Part shown: piece after piece, positions 1 to 8,848 of the stretch
Numbering within the stretch: position 1 is the stretch's first letter
How the letters are laid out: the number at the start of each line of letters is the position of its first letter
Source: Entrophospora sp. SA101
Taxonomy: Eukaryota; Glomeromycota; Glomeromycetes; Entrophosporales; Entrophosporaceae
Assembly (NCBI GenBank): GCA_958430865.1
Contig: CAUDNR010000109.1
Span: forward strand, 6,253-24,014
Length of the DNA stretch: 17,762 nt
Reading direction: 5' to 3'
The notes under the pieces: generated by a model
The model's input: the letters and a program-made list of their open reading frames with translations, nothing else
Database searches by the model: none
Told to the model about the DNA's origin: nothing
Made by a program: the position numbers and the translations under genes

Positions 1-9
1 TCTGCATGA

Positions 10-141
10 AGGCATCCAATATATCAATTAATTGAAATCTCAGATGAAGTGCAGTTAAAAAAACTTCATCCAACAATATGTGATATGATTGAACAAAATT
101 CTGTAGTATCTCGTTCAGGATTATATAACCAACACCTATAA
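10..141 (+). pseudogene. possible C-terminal coding fragment, unknown
   Basis: A 43-codon open stretch ends at TAA just where the minisatellite cluster begins. The residues look protein-like (an RHPIYQLIEISDEVQLKKL section, then KLHPTICDMIEQ), with normal-looking composition rather than AT-driven Asn/Lys/Ile runs. It is preceded in frame by TGA at 7-9, so it is either a last exon with its acceptor near the window edge or a decayed fragment. I do not recognise the family. The window starts here, so the upstream part cannot be judged. Confidence 0.2.
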
Positions 142-430
142 ATTCCCTCTATAAAGAAAATATACAGGAGGGTCCTGTATATTCCGCCTATTAAAAAATA
201 TACAGGAGGGTCCTGTATATTCCGCCTATAAAGAAAATATACAGGAGGATCCTGTATATAATATGGGCTCTATTAAAGAAAAAATATACAGGAGGGTCCT
301 ATAAATTCCCTCTATAAAGAAAATATACAGGAAGGTCCTCTATAAAGAAAATATACAGGAGGGTCCTGTATATTCCGTCTATAAAAAAATTATACAGGAA
401 GGTCCTGTATATTCCGCCTATTAAAAAATA
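142..430. repeat. hairpin minisatellite cluster A (~40-bp unit, about 7 units)
   Basis: About seven imperfect head-to-tail units. Each contains TATACAGGA, a short GGG or AGG spacer, then TCCTGTATA, followed by TTCCGYCTATAAAGAAAA. The two nine-base halves are exact reverse complements, so each unit can form a 9-bp hairpin. Units vary in length and some lack half of the palindrome (for example around 330-350). The same array occurs in the same orientation at 6217-6660. Confidence 0.9.
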
Positions 431-525
431 TACATTGATGGTCTTGGTTATTTGTATATTTTAAAAGTCATTATTATGAAGATTATTAAAATTTGAAACA
501 TCCATTCCATTGTGTATACATGGGA
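431..525. repeat. sequence following minisatellite, copy 1 of a dispersed direct repeat
   Basis: Immediately after cluster A, the sequence starting GATGGTCTTGGTTATTTGTA and continuing through TCATTATTATGAAGAT to CCATTCCATTGTG matches 6672-6760 at roughly 80 percent by eye, in the same orientation. In both places it follows the last minisatellite unit, so array and follower form one repeat family. Confidence 0.7.
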
Positions 526-915
526 TGATAATTCTTTTTCCAAAAACATAATTAATTTCTACATGAATAATAAAAAAATTACATATTGATATTATGAGGA
601 CAAAAAGCAGCTAAGTCACAAGGAAGCAATAAGATTTGGCAAACTTTCTGAAGAATGTTTTATTTTAATTTTTTTTATTTAAAATTAGTGAAAAAAATCA
701 TTTCAAAAATAAGTCACTTTTGACTAAGTGAAAAAAAAACAACAGGTTAATCAATTAATATTTCAGAGCCTTGTCAATAAGTAGAGGTGGAAATATTTAT
801 TTATTATCATTAATTTAATTCACTTGTAAAAATAATTTCACACATAATATACATGTAATGAAAATGATTATTAAAAATGAATCAATTTTATGATTTACAA
901 ATTCAATAAAATGAA
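526..915. other. AT-rich stretch downstream of the MULE gene, no gene seen
   Basis: This lies 3' of the minus-strand transposase. A small hairpin, TCACTT with loop TTGACT and AAGTGA, is at about 715-732. A short plus-strand open stretch near 589-681 reads YEDKKQLSHKEAIRFGKLSE. It has no start or splice support and is not called. A convincing MULE terminal inverted repeat could not be identified by eye. Confidence 0.5.
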
Positions 916-1884
916 TTATTTTCTTGATTTTTTATTATAAACCCTTTTTTTGGGTCTTCCTTTAGTTTTTGGCTTAGATGGATTTTTTATTTCACTGTCA
1001 GAAATCTCTTTTTCTTCTTTTTCTTCTTTTAGATATAAATATGCTTCATTAAATTTTTTCATTAACTTATTATAATTCTCTTCATTATTCACACAACCAA
1101 CAAGAGTTTTAAATTTATCATGCAAATTAATATAATGTTCCCTGCTTGATTTTAGTTTTAAATTCTCTTCTTTGATTGCTGGCAGGTTATTATATGATGT
1201 AATTTTAATATAATTTTCTTTGAATGATTTTTTAAATTGTTGAGGGAGTACATGTGTATCTTTGGCATTGCTAGTTAGCAATGGTTCATTTTCCACTAGA
1301 TTATTTATATCATCTACCAATTTAGATTCTTGGTACCATCTACTTGGAATCAATGAAATATGAAATTTTGCTATTTTACTATATTTTAAAATTGCAAAAA
1401 AATGACGGCAAATTATTCCTTCATGCAGTAATAGCATACATGAACATATATGTAGACCATCCTCTAACACTAATAAATATTGATTTTTACTGCCTAAAAA
1501 GTGTTTGACTGTCCAAACTTCAACAATGTTTAATTGAAGATGCTCTGTAATTCTATCAATTGAAATATTCCTTATATCAATAGTATCAAAGTTAATATTA
1601 TCATCATTATCATTGCTATCATTACTTTGGTCAATTGTATTAATAAAAGTTTCAAAATTATTTGGAATACAGTTATATGGAAATGAATTTAAAATTTCAG
1701 TTTTTAATCTTGATTGACTAAAGGAGCTTAAATATTCATCTGAATTAGCTAAAATATCATCATAAACATTCATATAACTTTTAGATCCATGTAAATCATT
1801 TTTAGATCTATACCAACTATTCAATGAATATGTTTCTGATTTATGAATAAATGATTCAATTGTTTCAAACATCTATTAAACTTG
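916..1884 (-). pseudogene. SWIM zinc finger and AT-hook-like C-terminus of the MULE transposase
   Basis: A 318-codon open segment begins MFETIESFIHKSETYSLNSW, directly continuing the DDE core after an apparent 2-nt loss near 1865-1870. The SWIM motif is HICSC(x9)CRH at residues 142-157 of this segment (C143, C145, C155, H157), the usual C-x-C-xn-C-x-H. The C-terminus is charged, with EEKEEKEISDSE and then KTKGRPKKRVYNKKSRK, an AT-hook-like GRPKKR and probable nuclear-localisation signal. It ends at TAA just before 916. This is the longest intact piece of the element. Confidence 0.85.
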
Positions 1885-2570
1885 ATTTTGAATTTAATCG
1901 TTTTTTTAGAACACCATGTATACCCTCCAATCTGGATGTTGTCTTAACTCCTGCCATCATAATGTTATATTTCCATGGCCAGGCCATTTTTCTTTCACAT
2001 TATATAGATTTTTGGTTAAATAATCTACATACTTTTTATTATTATTATGATGTTTGTTGATTAAAATTGTCCAAAAATTCTCAAAGATTTCAACAGAAAA
2101 TGATTCTAATAATCTATTAAAATCTTTGATGAAATTATTGTAATTATCATGTATTAAAGGCCTTATATTTCTTTTTAAGTTATTATATATATGATATAGA
2201 CATAAATAATGAAGTGAGCTAGGATAATTCAATTTAATTGATTTTTCAAGTGATAGGTCATGGTCAGACATGATTGTTTTAGGTTCCTTTAAGTATATTG
2301 ATTTGAGACTTTCAAAGATCCAATTGAAAGTCTCTATATTTTCATGTTCAATTAGCGCTTGTGACAATAATATTGATTTGCCTTCATTATTTATTCCTAA
2401 TATTAAAAAAAATATCATATCATATCTATTTTTTTTGTAAGTAGAAATAAATGATAATTACATCACTAAATATATTCCAATTTTCTCTTTGAATTGGGCT
2501 CATCCAGATTATTCTTGTCAGTCTTCTTGATACTGTATCAATATGTTGATTAAAAAACCACAAAGGATTG
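1885..2570 (-). pseudogene. MULE DDE transposase core
   Basis: Segments in three frames line up with the MULE core (PF10551 type). They are RRLTRIIWMSPIQRENW (before 2460), STYKKNRYDMIFFLILGINN with EGKSILLSQALIEHENIETF (about 2455-2330), PKTIMSDHDLSLEKSI with the second acidic residue, and LHYLCLYHIYNNLKRN with the usual C-x2-H. After the 5-bp duplication at 1977-1986 the frame gives MMAGVKTTSRLEGIHGVLKK, whose Glu is probably the third catalytic acid. The first catalytic Asp, expected just before TYKKN, is not encoded in the surviving frame, so catalysis looks lost. A frame change lies near 2440-2460. Confidence 0.85.
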
Positions 2571-3160
2571 TTTTTTTTGTTGCTCTATAAGTTTATTGCA
2601 TAATTGTGCAGCATCATCACTTGAAGGTTTTCTTGTTGACTGTATTATATTGTCTAATTTTTTGTCATCTATGTAAAAATTAGGATATCTTTCGTAAAGA
2701 ATGTTTTTAATTTTTTGTTGTTCAATATTTTGTTTTGCATAAGTAATTATTTCAGATCTTATATAAGGTGCAATGTTTTTAGAAGCATGTAGTTTCTTGT
2801 CATCTTCAGTAATCACATGGTTGTGAAAATTAATAAACTTTGTGATGTGTACATAACTTTTTGATTTTGGGTAGTTTATATTTATTTGCCAAGGACAGTT
2901 TGTTTTTTTAGATGATTTTTTGAGATTTTTTGTTGGATCTAAATTTTTTCTACCAGCTCTTTGGATTCCTGAATGATGACACTTAAAATACTTTGCATGT
3001 GGTTTTGTTGAAACAATGCTTGCAACAAATCCATTATAAATTCCAAAATCTCTTATGTCACTTGTTGCATATTCAAGTGTTTTCCAAGTAGTTGATAATG
3101 TTAACTGAATTTTTACATCTTTACTGTCATTATCATTTTTACTTTCAAATTTATTGTAAC
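2550..3160 (-). pseudogene. FAR1-type zinc domain of the transposase
   Basis: The reading frame from about 3160 to 2550 encodes TWKTLEYATSDIRDFGIYNG, then FKCHHSGIQRAG, a Lys-rich stretch, TNCPWQINI and FINFHNHVITEDDKK. The arrangement C-H-H, then C, then HNH is that of the FAR1/WRKY-GCM1 DNA-binding zinc domain found at the N-terminus of FAR1-like MULE transposases. It continues through a helical region ending in SSDDAAQLCNKLIEQQKK. There the frame breaks in the T8 run at 2571-2578: inserting one base would restore PLWFFNQHID in the next segment, the usual continuation before the DDE core. Its likely role is binding the element's ends. Confidence 0.8.
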
Positions 3161-4628
3161 TATCATTTCATTTTTTATATTTTCTATGTTATTTGAGCTG
3201 TCTTGCATTTCTGCATTGTCATTATCAATTTGCATTTCTACATCACTATTATTATTATTATCTTGTGTTATATTTCTTTTGTTATCATAATAATTCTGAA
3301 TTATATTTGTTATATTTGTGTTATTTTTCAATTGATAATTTTCATTGATAAAATCAGATAAATCAGGTGGAAATCCTAATTCAATTAGATCTATATGGTT
3401 AAAAAATAAGCACAAGTATCTAATTCTGAATAAAAAAGATTCAGATAATTTCCACAATTTGTTGCTTAGACCAATGTCATTTTCAATAAAATTTAGTACT
3501 ATTATTCCACAATCTAATGAAGATCTTTGACATGGGATACCAAGTTCATAAAATACATCTGTAAAGTTTTGGTTGAATTTTTTAAAGAATTTATTTATCT
3601 GGTTTTTTAAATTAACTGGACAATTACCTTACCTCTCAATGAATCACCATAATAAATAGCTGATGATTCTAATGCCAATTTCACAAATGTCCAGTGATTA
3701 TTATTAATATGTAAAATTATGTATATGTATTTAACTTTGGAAAAATCATATTTATTAAAAAATTTATTAGGTATCTCATAATTCTTATTTCTGATATATT
3801 GAAAAGTGTATATTGGTGCTATAATGTATTCTTGAGATTCTTGAGAGCTTTTTTTAATATAATCACTAAATATTCTCATAGCAGTTTCTAAAACTGTATC
3901 ATTTAAATAATTATCTCTTGCTAATGTGCATAAGTCTGAAATTTTTAAATTCAAATTATTTCTGAAAGGTGTATAGATTCCTTTTGTTTTAATGATTAAT
4001 TTTTTTATTAATGATGGTTCAAATTTTAGTTCAAGATTTTTTTTACTAGTCCAGTTTACTAAATCAGTTAGATCATCTTTTAATTGAATTGCTGTATGTA
4101 AATTTATCATATTGTTTAAATTTTTAAACCCAACTGCTCCAAAGTTTGGAATATTTACTAATGGTCTTTTATCTTCTTCATGTTCCATAAGATTTTCAAT
4201 ACAACGTTCAATATAACTTAAAGGAGGTATCATTGAATTCTTCTTAATTGTTTCAATAATCTTTTCATCAGTTGAATCGTAAGAGTAAGTTATTTTTTTA
4301 CTCTTATAAATCTTATTATAAGAAATTACAGGAAATTCCATTTCAAATAATTTTTCTGCTGATATATAGTTCAATAAATTATATGTAGTGTTAAAATAAA
4401 GTTCAAATCTATATAATAGAATAAGGAATAAAAAATGGAAAATTTAATAATGTAATTGTTATATATATTATTATTATTATATTAATATATATATACTTAC
4501 GGAATTTCAGAGTCAACATTATTATTATAATTATCAAAATTATCACTATCATTGTCATCATCTTCATCACCATCACTCAAAATAATAGGATTATTGTAAA
4601 TACTTCCAGTGGTTTTTTGACATTTCAT
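3113..4628 (-). pseudogene. Ulp1/C48 SUMO-protease-like part of the fused gene
   Basis: Exon 1 (4628-4501) encodes about 43 residues including PIILSDGDEDDDN, which looks like a SUMO-interacting motif (hydrophobic patch followed by acids). Exon 2 starts at 4408. The Ulp1 fold is recognised by DNYLNDTVLET (like the yeast WLND motif), NNNHWTF with the catalytic His (codon 3696-3694), YYGDS with the Asp (3645-3643), and, in the next frame, QRSSLDCGIIVLNFIE with the Cys (3511-3509). The spacings fit the family: 17 residues from His to Asp, about 45 from Asp to Cys, and Gln six residues before Cys. A 1-nt type frame change near 3630 separates Asp from Cys. After the protease the frame continues through an Asn/Asp-rich linker (about 3130-3350) toward the FAR1 domain. 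SUMO or ubiquitin-like specificity is an inference from family resemblance. Confidence 0.8.
4409..4500 (-). other. intron 1 of the protease-transposase gene
   Basis: On the minus strand the sequence runs GAAATTCC|GTAAGT (donor 4500-4495) to TTATATAG|ATTTGAAC (acceptor 4410-4409), giving a 92-nt AT-rich intron. Exon 1 is 128 nt (phase 2). Its CC joins the A of exon 2 to form a Pro codon, and the frame then runs into the protease ORF without a stop. The frame match supports the call. Confidence 0.7.
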
Positions 4629-6216
4629 GTTTATTTAACAAGTTAATTGATTTTTGGGAAATTGTTATAGAAAAAAAATAAAAATAAAAATCCTGAGGAT
4701 TTTTATGAAAAGAATTATAAAATTTTATATTAACTTTAAACAATTGAAAAAATCAACAAATTATAGCATTAATGTGAACTATTCTAAAAATGCAATAGTA
4801 GATTGTGAAAAGAAAATTCTTTTACTCATGAAAAAGGTGAGGTATTTTGCCTTATAATATAGATTTTAACAATTGGAAATTTTAACATTGTAACATGAAT
4901 GTGAGCTGTAATCAATAAGTCAGTCATGTTAGAGTGGACCCCTGTGATCAACTTATCAAGAGAACCAAGTTATTGAATTTCACATGATTTTTTAAATTTA
5001 AAAATTTTAAGATATTTATCTCAAACATTAGAAGGTTGCAAAATCAATCTTTTTATACATATTTCTGAACATAATAAAATTTAATAGGAACACAAATGTG
5101 TTTCTTCACAATGACATAAGTGATGATATAAAAATGATGATATAAAAATGAAATAAATGTATTGTTCATAATTAGGCAGAATGTTCTCTAAATTCTTGAT
5201 GATATAACTGATGAATATATTAATGCATTATTTATGATAAATGAATGATACAATCAATGATACAACTGCCAAGATAATAAAATATTAATGCATTATTCAT
5301 GATAAATCAAATGATTAAAGCAAAAAAAGTTCTCTTACATCAGATATTTTATTACAAATAATTTTGCAAATGACGAAATATTACAAACAAAAAATTAAAT
5401 TACACATTACTAAAATTGTAATGATGACCCTTCACATAATGAAATATCACATGAGACTGATTTATTGTGATTTCATTTAATTATACTTGGGCTAAGTGAT
5501 TTATTGAGTTTACATATGTAGTAGGTTTTTTCAGTTTTTCGCGTAATCTTTTTTGGATTTTCTGCACCTATTAGTCTGTACCACATCAATTAATAATTCT
5601 TCCTAAAATAATGAGTTGTTCACTAAGTGCACTTTTGATTTTAATTTGATGTTAACTGTTAACACCCTTGGAACTGTCTGTTAATATTTTAATCTACATT
5701 TCTGTGGTTGATAATAATAAATTGATGCATTGTAAACTTTGCTACTAAACAAATTATAATATTAATATTCATGTTCAAGACCTAATGGCTAATACCATGT
5801 AAAACATTTTATATATGTACAGTTGCTATTTTTAGTAATTGGTATAAATAATTAAAAGTCAATTATTTATTATTCCCAAACAATAGAAATTGATTGCTAT
5901 TGATCACTAGCTCTTGAGAAATATCAATAGCATGATCTTCATCATACTAACTAAATAGAAACTAATCAATTCAAAATAAACAAAAAAATTTAATTTTTTT
6001 ATTATCCACATGGGAAAAAAATTATGCGAACAAATTTCAAAAAAATAAACTTGAAATTTACCACCAACAAAAACAAAAAATTACAGATTTTTTACTATGC
6101 TCCCTCCTATGAATTTGCAAGAAAAGAAGCTATCATTACAATGTGTTGAAGTTGTAAAACCTCTGATTTTCAAAAAGGAATTCAAAATTAGCAAATTATT
6201 ATTGCAAGATAGTTCT
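4629..6216. other. long AT-rich region upstream of the MULE gene, no convincing gene
   Basis: This presumably includes the MULE promoter and 5' end. I see no open frame with a recognisable protein. The 67-codon plus-strand frame at 4654-4857 is Lys/Ile-rich and typical of AT bias. A 26-bp near-exact direct repeat starting ATATTAATGCATTATT occurs at 5217-5242 and 5282-5307. A matching terminal inverted repeat for the left side of the element was not found by eye. Confidence 0.5.
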
Positions 6217-6660
6217 GTATGTTCCATCCATAAAGAAAAATATACAGGAGAATCCTACATGTTCCGTCTATAAAGAAAAATATACAGGAGGGTCCGTCTA
6301 TAAAGAAAATATACAGAAGGTCCTGTATTTAATATGGGTCCTGTATATTTCATCTACAAAAGAAAAAATACAGGAAGGTCCTGTATATTCCGTCTATAAA
6401 GAAAATATAGGGAGGGTCCTGTATATTCCGTTTATAAAGAAAATATAGGGAGGGTCCTGTATAGTCCGTTTATAAAGAAAATATAGGGAGAGTCCTGTAT
6501 AAAAGATGGGTCCGTCCATAAAGAAGATATACAGGAGGGTCCTGTATATTCCGTCCATAAAGAAGATATACAGGAGGGTCCTGTATATTCCGTCCATATA
6601 GAAAAAATATACAGGAGGGTCCTGTATAAAATATGGGTTCTATATTCCATCTATAAGTTC
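6217..6660. repeat. hairpin minisatellite cluster B (about 11 units)
   Basis: About eleven imperfect units of the same ~40-bp repeat as at 142-430, in the same orientation, with the TATACAGGA / TCCTGTATA palindrome. Some units are contracted (ATAGGGAGGGTCCTG). Minus-strand frames through the array give repetitive peptides such as YRTLLYIFFMDGIYRTL. These are by-products of the repeat, not genes. Confidence 0.9.
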
Positions 6661-6667
6661 TGTATAT

Positions 6668-6760
6668 TTTGTACAAGATGGTTTTGGTTATTTGTATTTT
6701 AAGAGTCATTCTTGTGAAGATCAATAATATTAAATTTTGAAGCATTCATTTCATTGTAAA
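6668..6760. repeat. sequence following minisatellite, copy 2 of the dispersed direct repeat
   Basis: GATGGTTTTGGTTATTTGTA through AGTCATTCTTGTGAAGAT to CATTCATTTCATTGTA matches 431-525 in the same orientation and in the same position after the array. The two copies are about 6.2 kb apart and bracket the whole MULE region. Confidence 0.7.
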
Positions 6761-6972
6761 GATAATACAATTTTATTTTTACTTCTTAAACAGTATTATT
6801 TTACAGCCCCCCATATCCTACACAACTTCCTCATAATTTGTTAAACCATTGATAATGATGATGACATGATTTTTTTTTTTAAATAATAATAAATTTATAT
6901 AAAAATTTATTATATTATTCATCACGCACATGAATTAGCAAGGGTTCACGCAGATCATAGGTGCCACTTCCA

Positions 6973-7023
6973 AATTAGGAAGGTCCTGTATATTCAGCCA
7001 CAGGACCGGTCCTGTATATAGGA
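6973..7023. repeat. isolated degenerate minisatellite unit
   Basis: AAGGTCCTGTATATTCAGCC is followed by a second TCCTGTATATAGG. This is a stub of the same repeat family as 142-430 and 6217-6660, about 300 bp beyond cluster B. Confidence 0.6.
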
Positions 7024-7111
7024 TTTTCCTTTTTATAATAGTAAATTGATCGACAATTCTCATTTATTCGCGGATCGTCAATTAAACCTTCTATATTCAG
7101 CTACGACTTCC

Positions 7112-7441
7112 TTATCTACTAGCGGATTTCCAAGAAGGAGCCCGCTCATTGCTACATGGTGCAAACATATTTTCATCTACTTTCAGAGTCACATAGGCCT
7201 TTGGTATTATGAACCGTCGAAGAAAAAGCGTTCTGCAGTGGGAATTGATACCTTGAGGCATTTACACGTTAATTTCAAAGTTTGTAGTGATTTTCTGAAT
7301 GTTTATTTTAGTAATATTTTCATTTGTTGGAAACGTGACCTCAACATTATCATTGTCTATTCTACTGTAAACAATGCCTGTATAGGCCTTCCCTCCACCC
7401 ACACTCTTGATAAACACAACTGAGGATATAATAGATGGCAT
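7112..7441 (-). pseudogene. small hypothetical coding remnant with one in-frame stop
   Basis: From ATG 7441 the minus strand encodes 59 residues (MPSIISSVVFIKSVGGGKAY ... VEVTFPTNENITKINIQKI) to TAA at 7264-7262. The next codon is ATG, and the same frame stays open for 49 more residues (LFLRRFIIPKAYVTLKVDEN, then FAPCSNERAPSW) to TAA at 7114-7112. The two halves share a frame across a single stop, and the DNA is less AT-rich than its surroundings, as coding DNA would be. It may be one ~109-residue gene with a nonsense change, or two exons of a larger gene. The family is not recognised. The overlapping plus-strand frame at 7046-7423 looks less protein-like. Confidence 0.35.
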
Positions 7442-7719
7442 TTTTGTAAAAAAAAAAGATTTTTGTTTAAGAAAGAGTGCGAAGCAAATGAAATATTGAT
7501 TATATATATATTTGTGGTCAGATGATTCATTCAACAAAATCATCCAAAATCTTAATGATTGTCAAGAAACATCAACTAAGCCTTTTTAAAACGCAAAAGA
7601 ACTGCTTGTTTTTATTCTTATTACAAATCTTTTCTGTCGCCACTATAAATTAAACAAAGCCAAACATATTTATAACAAAATAGATTAGAAATAAAATAAT
7701 AATTAATAATTAGTAAGTC

Positions 7720-7884
7720 AAACCTCGTATCGACGATTCTTGTTTCAATGAATTTATAACGTTAAAACGAATTTTAAGATTTTTGCTTCGCATATAAAAT
7801 TCGTTGAAACGCGATTAGTAATTTTGGTATAACGAATTTTAGGGATTTTCTTATGTGTCCCATAGATTCGTTGAAACGAGGTTT
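7720..7884. mobile_element. MITE-like element with AAACCTCG terminal inverted repeats
   Basis: The left end AAACCTCGTATCGACGATTC and the right end, whose reverse complement is AAACCTCGTTTCAACGAATC, form imperfect terminal inverted repeats of about 22 bp in a 165-bp element. Internal copies of AACGAATTTTA in both orientations add further pairing. No target-site duplication is obvious. It is non-coding. Confidence 0.6.
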
Positions 7885-7897
7885 TTAACTGGGAGGC

Positions 7898-8029
7898 ATT
7901 CATTTTACCGACAATCATTCTACCGACAACATGCGGTGCGCCATTTAACCTCCACATGATCAAACAACAAATAAAATGCTAAAATGGCGTGCCACGTGTT
8001 GTCGGTAAAATGATTGTCGGTAAAGTAAT
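7898..8029. mobile_element. foldback element with 48-bp arms rich in ACCGACAA
   Basis: Arms 7898-7946 and 7982-8029 are reverse complements with few mismatches and one indel, separated by a 35-bp loop. Each arm contains two spaced copies of TACCGACAA and ends in a GTGCGCCATTT-like block next to the loop. It sits 13 bp from the preceding MITE. A target-site duplication is not evident. Confidence 0.75.
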
Positions 8030-8177
8030 ACGTACCTGTTCAGAACCTAATAAACATTTTTTAATAGAAGCACAAATATTGTTAGGACATGGAATCTTGA
8101 ATTATTTTCATTGAATTTTTAGTCTGTCATGTTCAAAATTCAAGTATATTATATAATTTATTATCCCTTAAACGGTA

Positions 8178-8199
8178 TTTCGGCTATTGATAGCCGAAA
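8178..8199. repeat. perfect short hairpin TTTCGGCTAT / ATAGCCGAAA
   Basis: A perfect 10-bp stem with a TG loop, followed by seven or more T residues in an otherwise AT-rich region. Related ATTCGGCTGTT and ATTCGGTTGTT motifs occur at about 8266 and 8291. Possibly the remains of another foldback element. No function is assigned. Confidence 0.5.
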
Positions 8200-8253
8200 A
8201 TTTTTTTCTGTTATAAAAAACTTTTTCTGAAGGTATTACTTCCTAATACGAAA

Positions 8254-8544
8254 ATGATCTTTGAGATTCGGCTGTTTGATATGTAAATAAAAATTCGGTT
8301 GTTGTCCTTGTGGTTTTCGTAAAATCTTCTTTAAAAGTTGGTCGATTGACTATTTTTACTTTACAGATCGTTAAATTGGCCAATAAGAATGCAAGATCGT
8401 GATCAAAAATCATTTCGCGTTACCATTAAAGAATACTCTGACCGTTTAAGAGATAGTAAAATCATATCAAATCTATTTTTAGAAAAAAATTTTCCTAGTC
8501 CAACTCCCATATATATATACCTCACACAGTTCAAAATTTATTAA
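8254..8544 (+). CDS. possible small two-exon gene, unknown
   Basis: Exon 1 would be 8254-8282 (MIFEIRLFD plus two bases), with donor GTAAAT. Exon 2 would start at 8367 after an acceptor with a pyrimidine-rich lead (TTTTTACTTTACAG) and run in frame through SLNWPIRMQDRDQKSFRVTI and KEYSDRLRDSKIISNLFLEK to TAA at 8542-8544. The implied intron is 84 nt, typical here, and the frames join without a stop. The exon 2 residues look protein-like. It would be only about 68 residues with an AT-rich tail, so it could equally be a fragment of a larger or dead gene. No family is recognised. Confidence 0.22.
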
Positions 8545-8848
8545 CCAAACCGGGTCTGGTGCATCAAGTAAACATGTTTTTAAAGTCAATTTGAATATAA
8601 AGTCTCGTCGAGTTTGCATTATTAATGAATTTAGGGTGAAAATTTTAAATTAGTGATTTTTGTGAAACTTTGAGCTTAGTAAAAAGGTTCAAAACTCTGT
8701 TGAATCATGGATTATGTAAACTTTTGAGCAATTAGTAAAAAATGGCGTCCAAATACTTTTTTCCGGGTAGTTGTATATTTAACAAACGAGAGCGAGTATA
8801 TATATTGCGTGTGTATATTGCGTGCAAATATTTTAAAAGAAGGTTTGT

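Larger units (their letters stand above)
916..4628 (-). pseudogene. Ulp1 protease-FAR1-MULE transposase, broken by small indels
   Basis: This is a decayed Mutator-like transposase gene, transcribed from 4628 down to 916. Domains in order are an acidic N-terminus, Ulp1/C48 cysteine protease, Asn/Asp linker, FAR1 zinc domain, DDE core, SWIM zinc finger and AT-hook-like tail, about 1,200 residues in all. The start is ATG at 4628-4626, with an in-frame TAA 9 nt upstream. Frame changes occur near 3630, 3165-3172, in the T8 run at 2571-2578, near 2440-2460, at the ggcca|ggcca duplication 1977-1986, and near 1865-1870. Each is small, and homology resumes at once in another frame, with no second promoter or long gap between protease and transposase. 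That supports one original polypeptide. MULE transposases of fungi normally have FAR1/DDE/SWIM; protease linkage is known from plant Kaonashi-type MULEs. It is not functional as read, unless some indels are sequencing errors. Confidence 0.85.

Noticed and set aside
142..430. Regularly repeated palindromic units suggesting a CRISPR array
   Set aside because: Units are head-to-tail variants without unique spacers, and the window is clearly eukaryotic.
3630..3650. Possible mini-intron (GTAAGG to CCAG) joining the protease Asp and Cys segments
   Set aside because: It would be only 17 or 34 nt, below plausible intron size; a 1-nt indel explains the frame change better.
4654..4857. 67-codon plus-strand frame
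   Set aside because: Lys/Ile/Asn-rich composition expected from AT-rich DNA; no homology or signals.
680..5660. Possible MULE terminal inverted repeats (AAGTCACTTTTGACTAAGTG near 710 and TTCACTAAGTGCACTTTTGA near 5610)
   Set aside because: Only short, poorly aligned motifs in common, within reach of chance in AT-rich DNA; no 9-bp target duplication seen.
6394..6745. Overlapping minus-strand frames with repeated YRTLLYIFFMDGIYRTL-type peptides
   Set aside because: They follow the ~40-bp minisatellite in all three frames; there is no independent coding signal.
7046..7423. 125-codon plus-strand frame
   Set aside because: It overlaps the more protein-like minus-strand frame, shows no recognisable domain and begins beside a minisatellite stub.
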